Source: Bacteroidales bacterium (GTDB taxonomy: Bacteria; Bacteroidota; Bacteroidia; Bacteroidales; F082). From it: a DNA stretch of 64,000 nt. Where the stretch lies: positions 1 through 64,000 of the forward strand of contig JABFQW010000029.1 of the NCBI GenBank assembly GCA_013141455.1, read 5' to 3'. Position numbers and translations under genes: made by a program. The notes under the pieces are model-generated. The model was not told where the DNA came from, did not search any database, and saw only the letters and a list, made by a program, of their open reading frames with translations. Positions 63,663-64,000 of this stretch are shown one piece after another (within the stretch, counting starts at the first letter, position 1; each line of letters starts with the position of its first letter).

Positions 63663-63895
63663 TTTACAAATTCTATTGTATCAATATCTTTTTGATATTC
63701 AATTTTCCCCATGATAAAAAGAAAGCTAAGTGTAGGAATGAAAACATCTTTCGCACTATTTCCTCTAGCTAAAATCACTCTCTCAAGCAATTCATCATAC
63801 TTAACCGCGCCATCTTCTTTTATGATGTTGAGAATCACTCCGCCTAAGTTTAGGAGAGAGAGATTGAGGTCAAGATATTTATGAGGTGCTATCAT
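63659..63895 (-). CDS. ABC-3C middle component (MC6-like)
   Basis: 78 residues, small winged-helix-like protein: MIAPHKYLDLNLSLLNLGGVILNIIKEDGAVKYDELLERVI in outline and FIPTLSFLFIMGKIEYQKDIDTIEF. Matches middle-component proteins (type 6) linking the ATPase to the effector. Its ATG overlaps the stop of the upstream gene (ATGA). Confidence 0.8.
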   Translation of the reverse strand: MIAPHKYLDLNLSLLNLGGVILNIIKEDGAVKYDELLERVILARGNSAKDVFIPTLSFLFIMGKIEYQKDIDTIEFVK

Positions 63896-64000
63896 GCTGT
63901 TTTTCCAATGTCGCAGTTAAAATACATAAAATGCAAAAACACTCTTACGATTTTTCGTATATCATTTAGTTTGTCTTCATTACTTCCAACGGTATAATCA
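63892..64000 (-). CDS. C-terminal end of ABC-3C third component (partial)
   Basis: Only the last 35 codons are present (ends FLHFMYFNCDIGKTA), open to the window edge, with the stop overlapping the ATG of the middle component. By position it should be the third ABC-3C protein, whose N-terminal effector domain lies beyond the window. Confidence 0.65.
   Translation of the reverse strand, partial: DYTVGSNEDKLNDIRKIVRVFLHFMYFNCDIGKTA

Overview
The window looks like a chromosomal stretch of a Bacteroidota bacterium (Bacteroidales/Marinilabiliales-like; genus not determinable). Evidence: TAnnTTTG-type -7 promoter elements in front of many genes, no convincing Shine-Dalgarno sequences, a DUF4270 lipoprotein beside glmS, an RprX/RprY-type two-component pair, a GldH-type lipoprotein, a type IX secretion sorting domain, a TonB-dependent receptor and many lipobox proteins. 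Base composition is moderate and drops in the accessory genes.

Layout. 0-10 kb: housekeeping genes (5'-truncated proline dehydrogenase, short GT5-like protein, DUF4270, glmS, iron superoxide dismutase, RprXY, MOSC, nitroreductase). 10-12.7 kb: accessory pocket with two unrelated ORFs, each behind a copy of the same ~146-bp promoter-bearing repeat; the second (nuclease-like) ends in a long imperfect inverted repeat. 12.7-14.3 kb: S41 protease. 14.4-24.8 kb: a Crp/Fnr regulator divergent from a seven-gene locus that looks like a group-4 membrane hydrogenase (two HyfB-like, HyfC, HyfE, HyfF, HyfG and a ferredoxin/small-subunit fusion), with a perfect FNR-type box between them. The catalytic subunit lacks the Ni-Fe cysteines and the small subunit has lost three of four proximal-cluster cysteines, while the ion-pumping membrane subunits look intact. 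This places it with the hydrogenase-related (Ehr) complexes, and it is the most interesting system here. 25-29.3 kb: ECF sigma factor, probable anti-sigma protein and envelope proteins. 29.4-32.3 kb: second accessory pocket (HEPN-like protein, DUF2975 plus small XRE regulator) bounded by a 58-bp direct repeat. 32.4-35.6 kb: housekeeping genes and tRNA-Thr(CGT). 35.6-37.0 kb: DinD/BRO-like gene bounded by a 150-bp direct repeat that duplicates the 3' end of the neighbouring thioesterase gene. 37-54 kb: RNase R, ABC ATPase, ComF, a REP-associated transposase with its REP hairpins (one inside its own reading frame), threonine dehydrogenase, CysRS, serine hydrolase, two large lipoproteins, DEAD-box helicase, GldH. 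54-60 kb: DUF6934 gene with an uncatalogued 52-aa ORF, a type IX cargo protein, a hairpin/69-bp repeat array, and a four-gene membrane/uptake operon (TiaS-like, ECF S-like, lipoprotein, TonB receptor). 60.3-61.7 kb: CreD. 61.9-64 kb: an ABC-three-component (ABC-3C) conflict system running off the right edge.

Working together: the Ehr-like locus probably forms one membrane complex of ion-translocating modules with a soluble arm that can bind one [4Fe-4S] cluster but has no recognisable active site, possibly under redox/oxygen-type control by the adjacent regulator. Accessory genes sit in small pockets bounded by direct repeats or hairpins, and several have features of defence proteins (PD-(D/E)XK-like, HEPN-like, ABC-3C).
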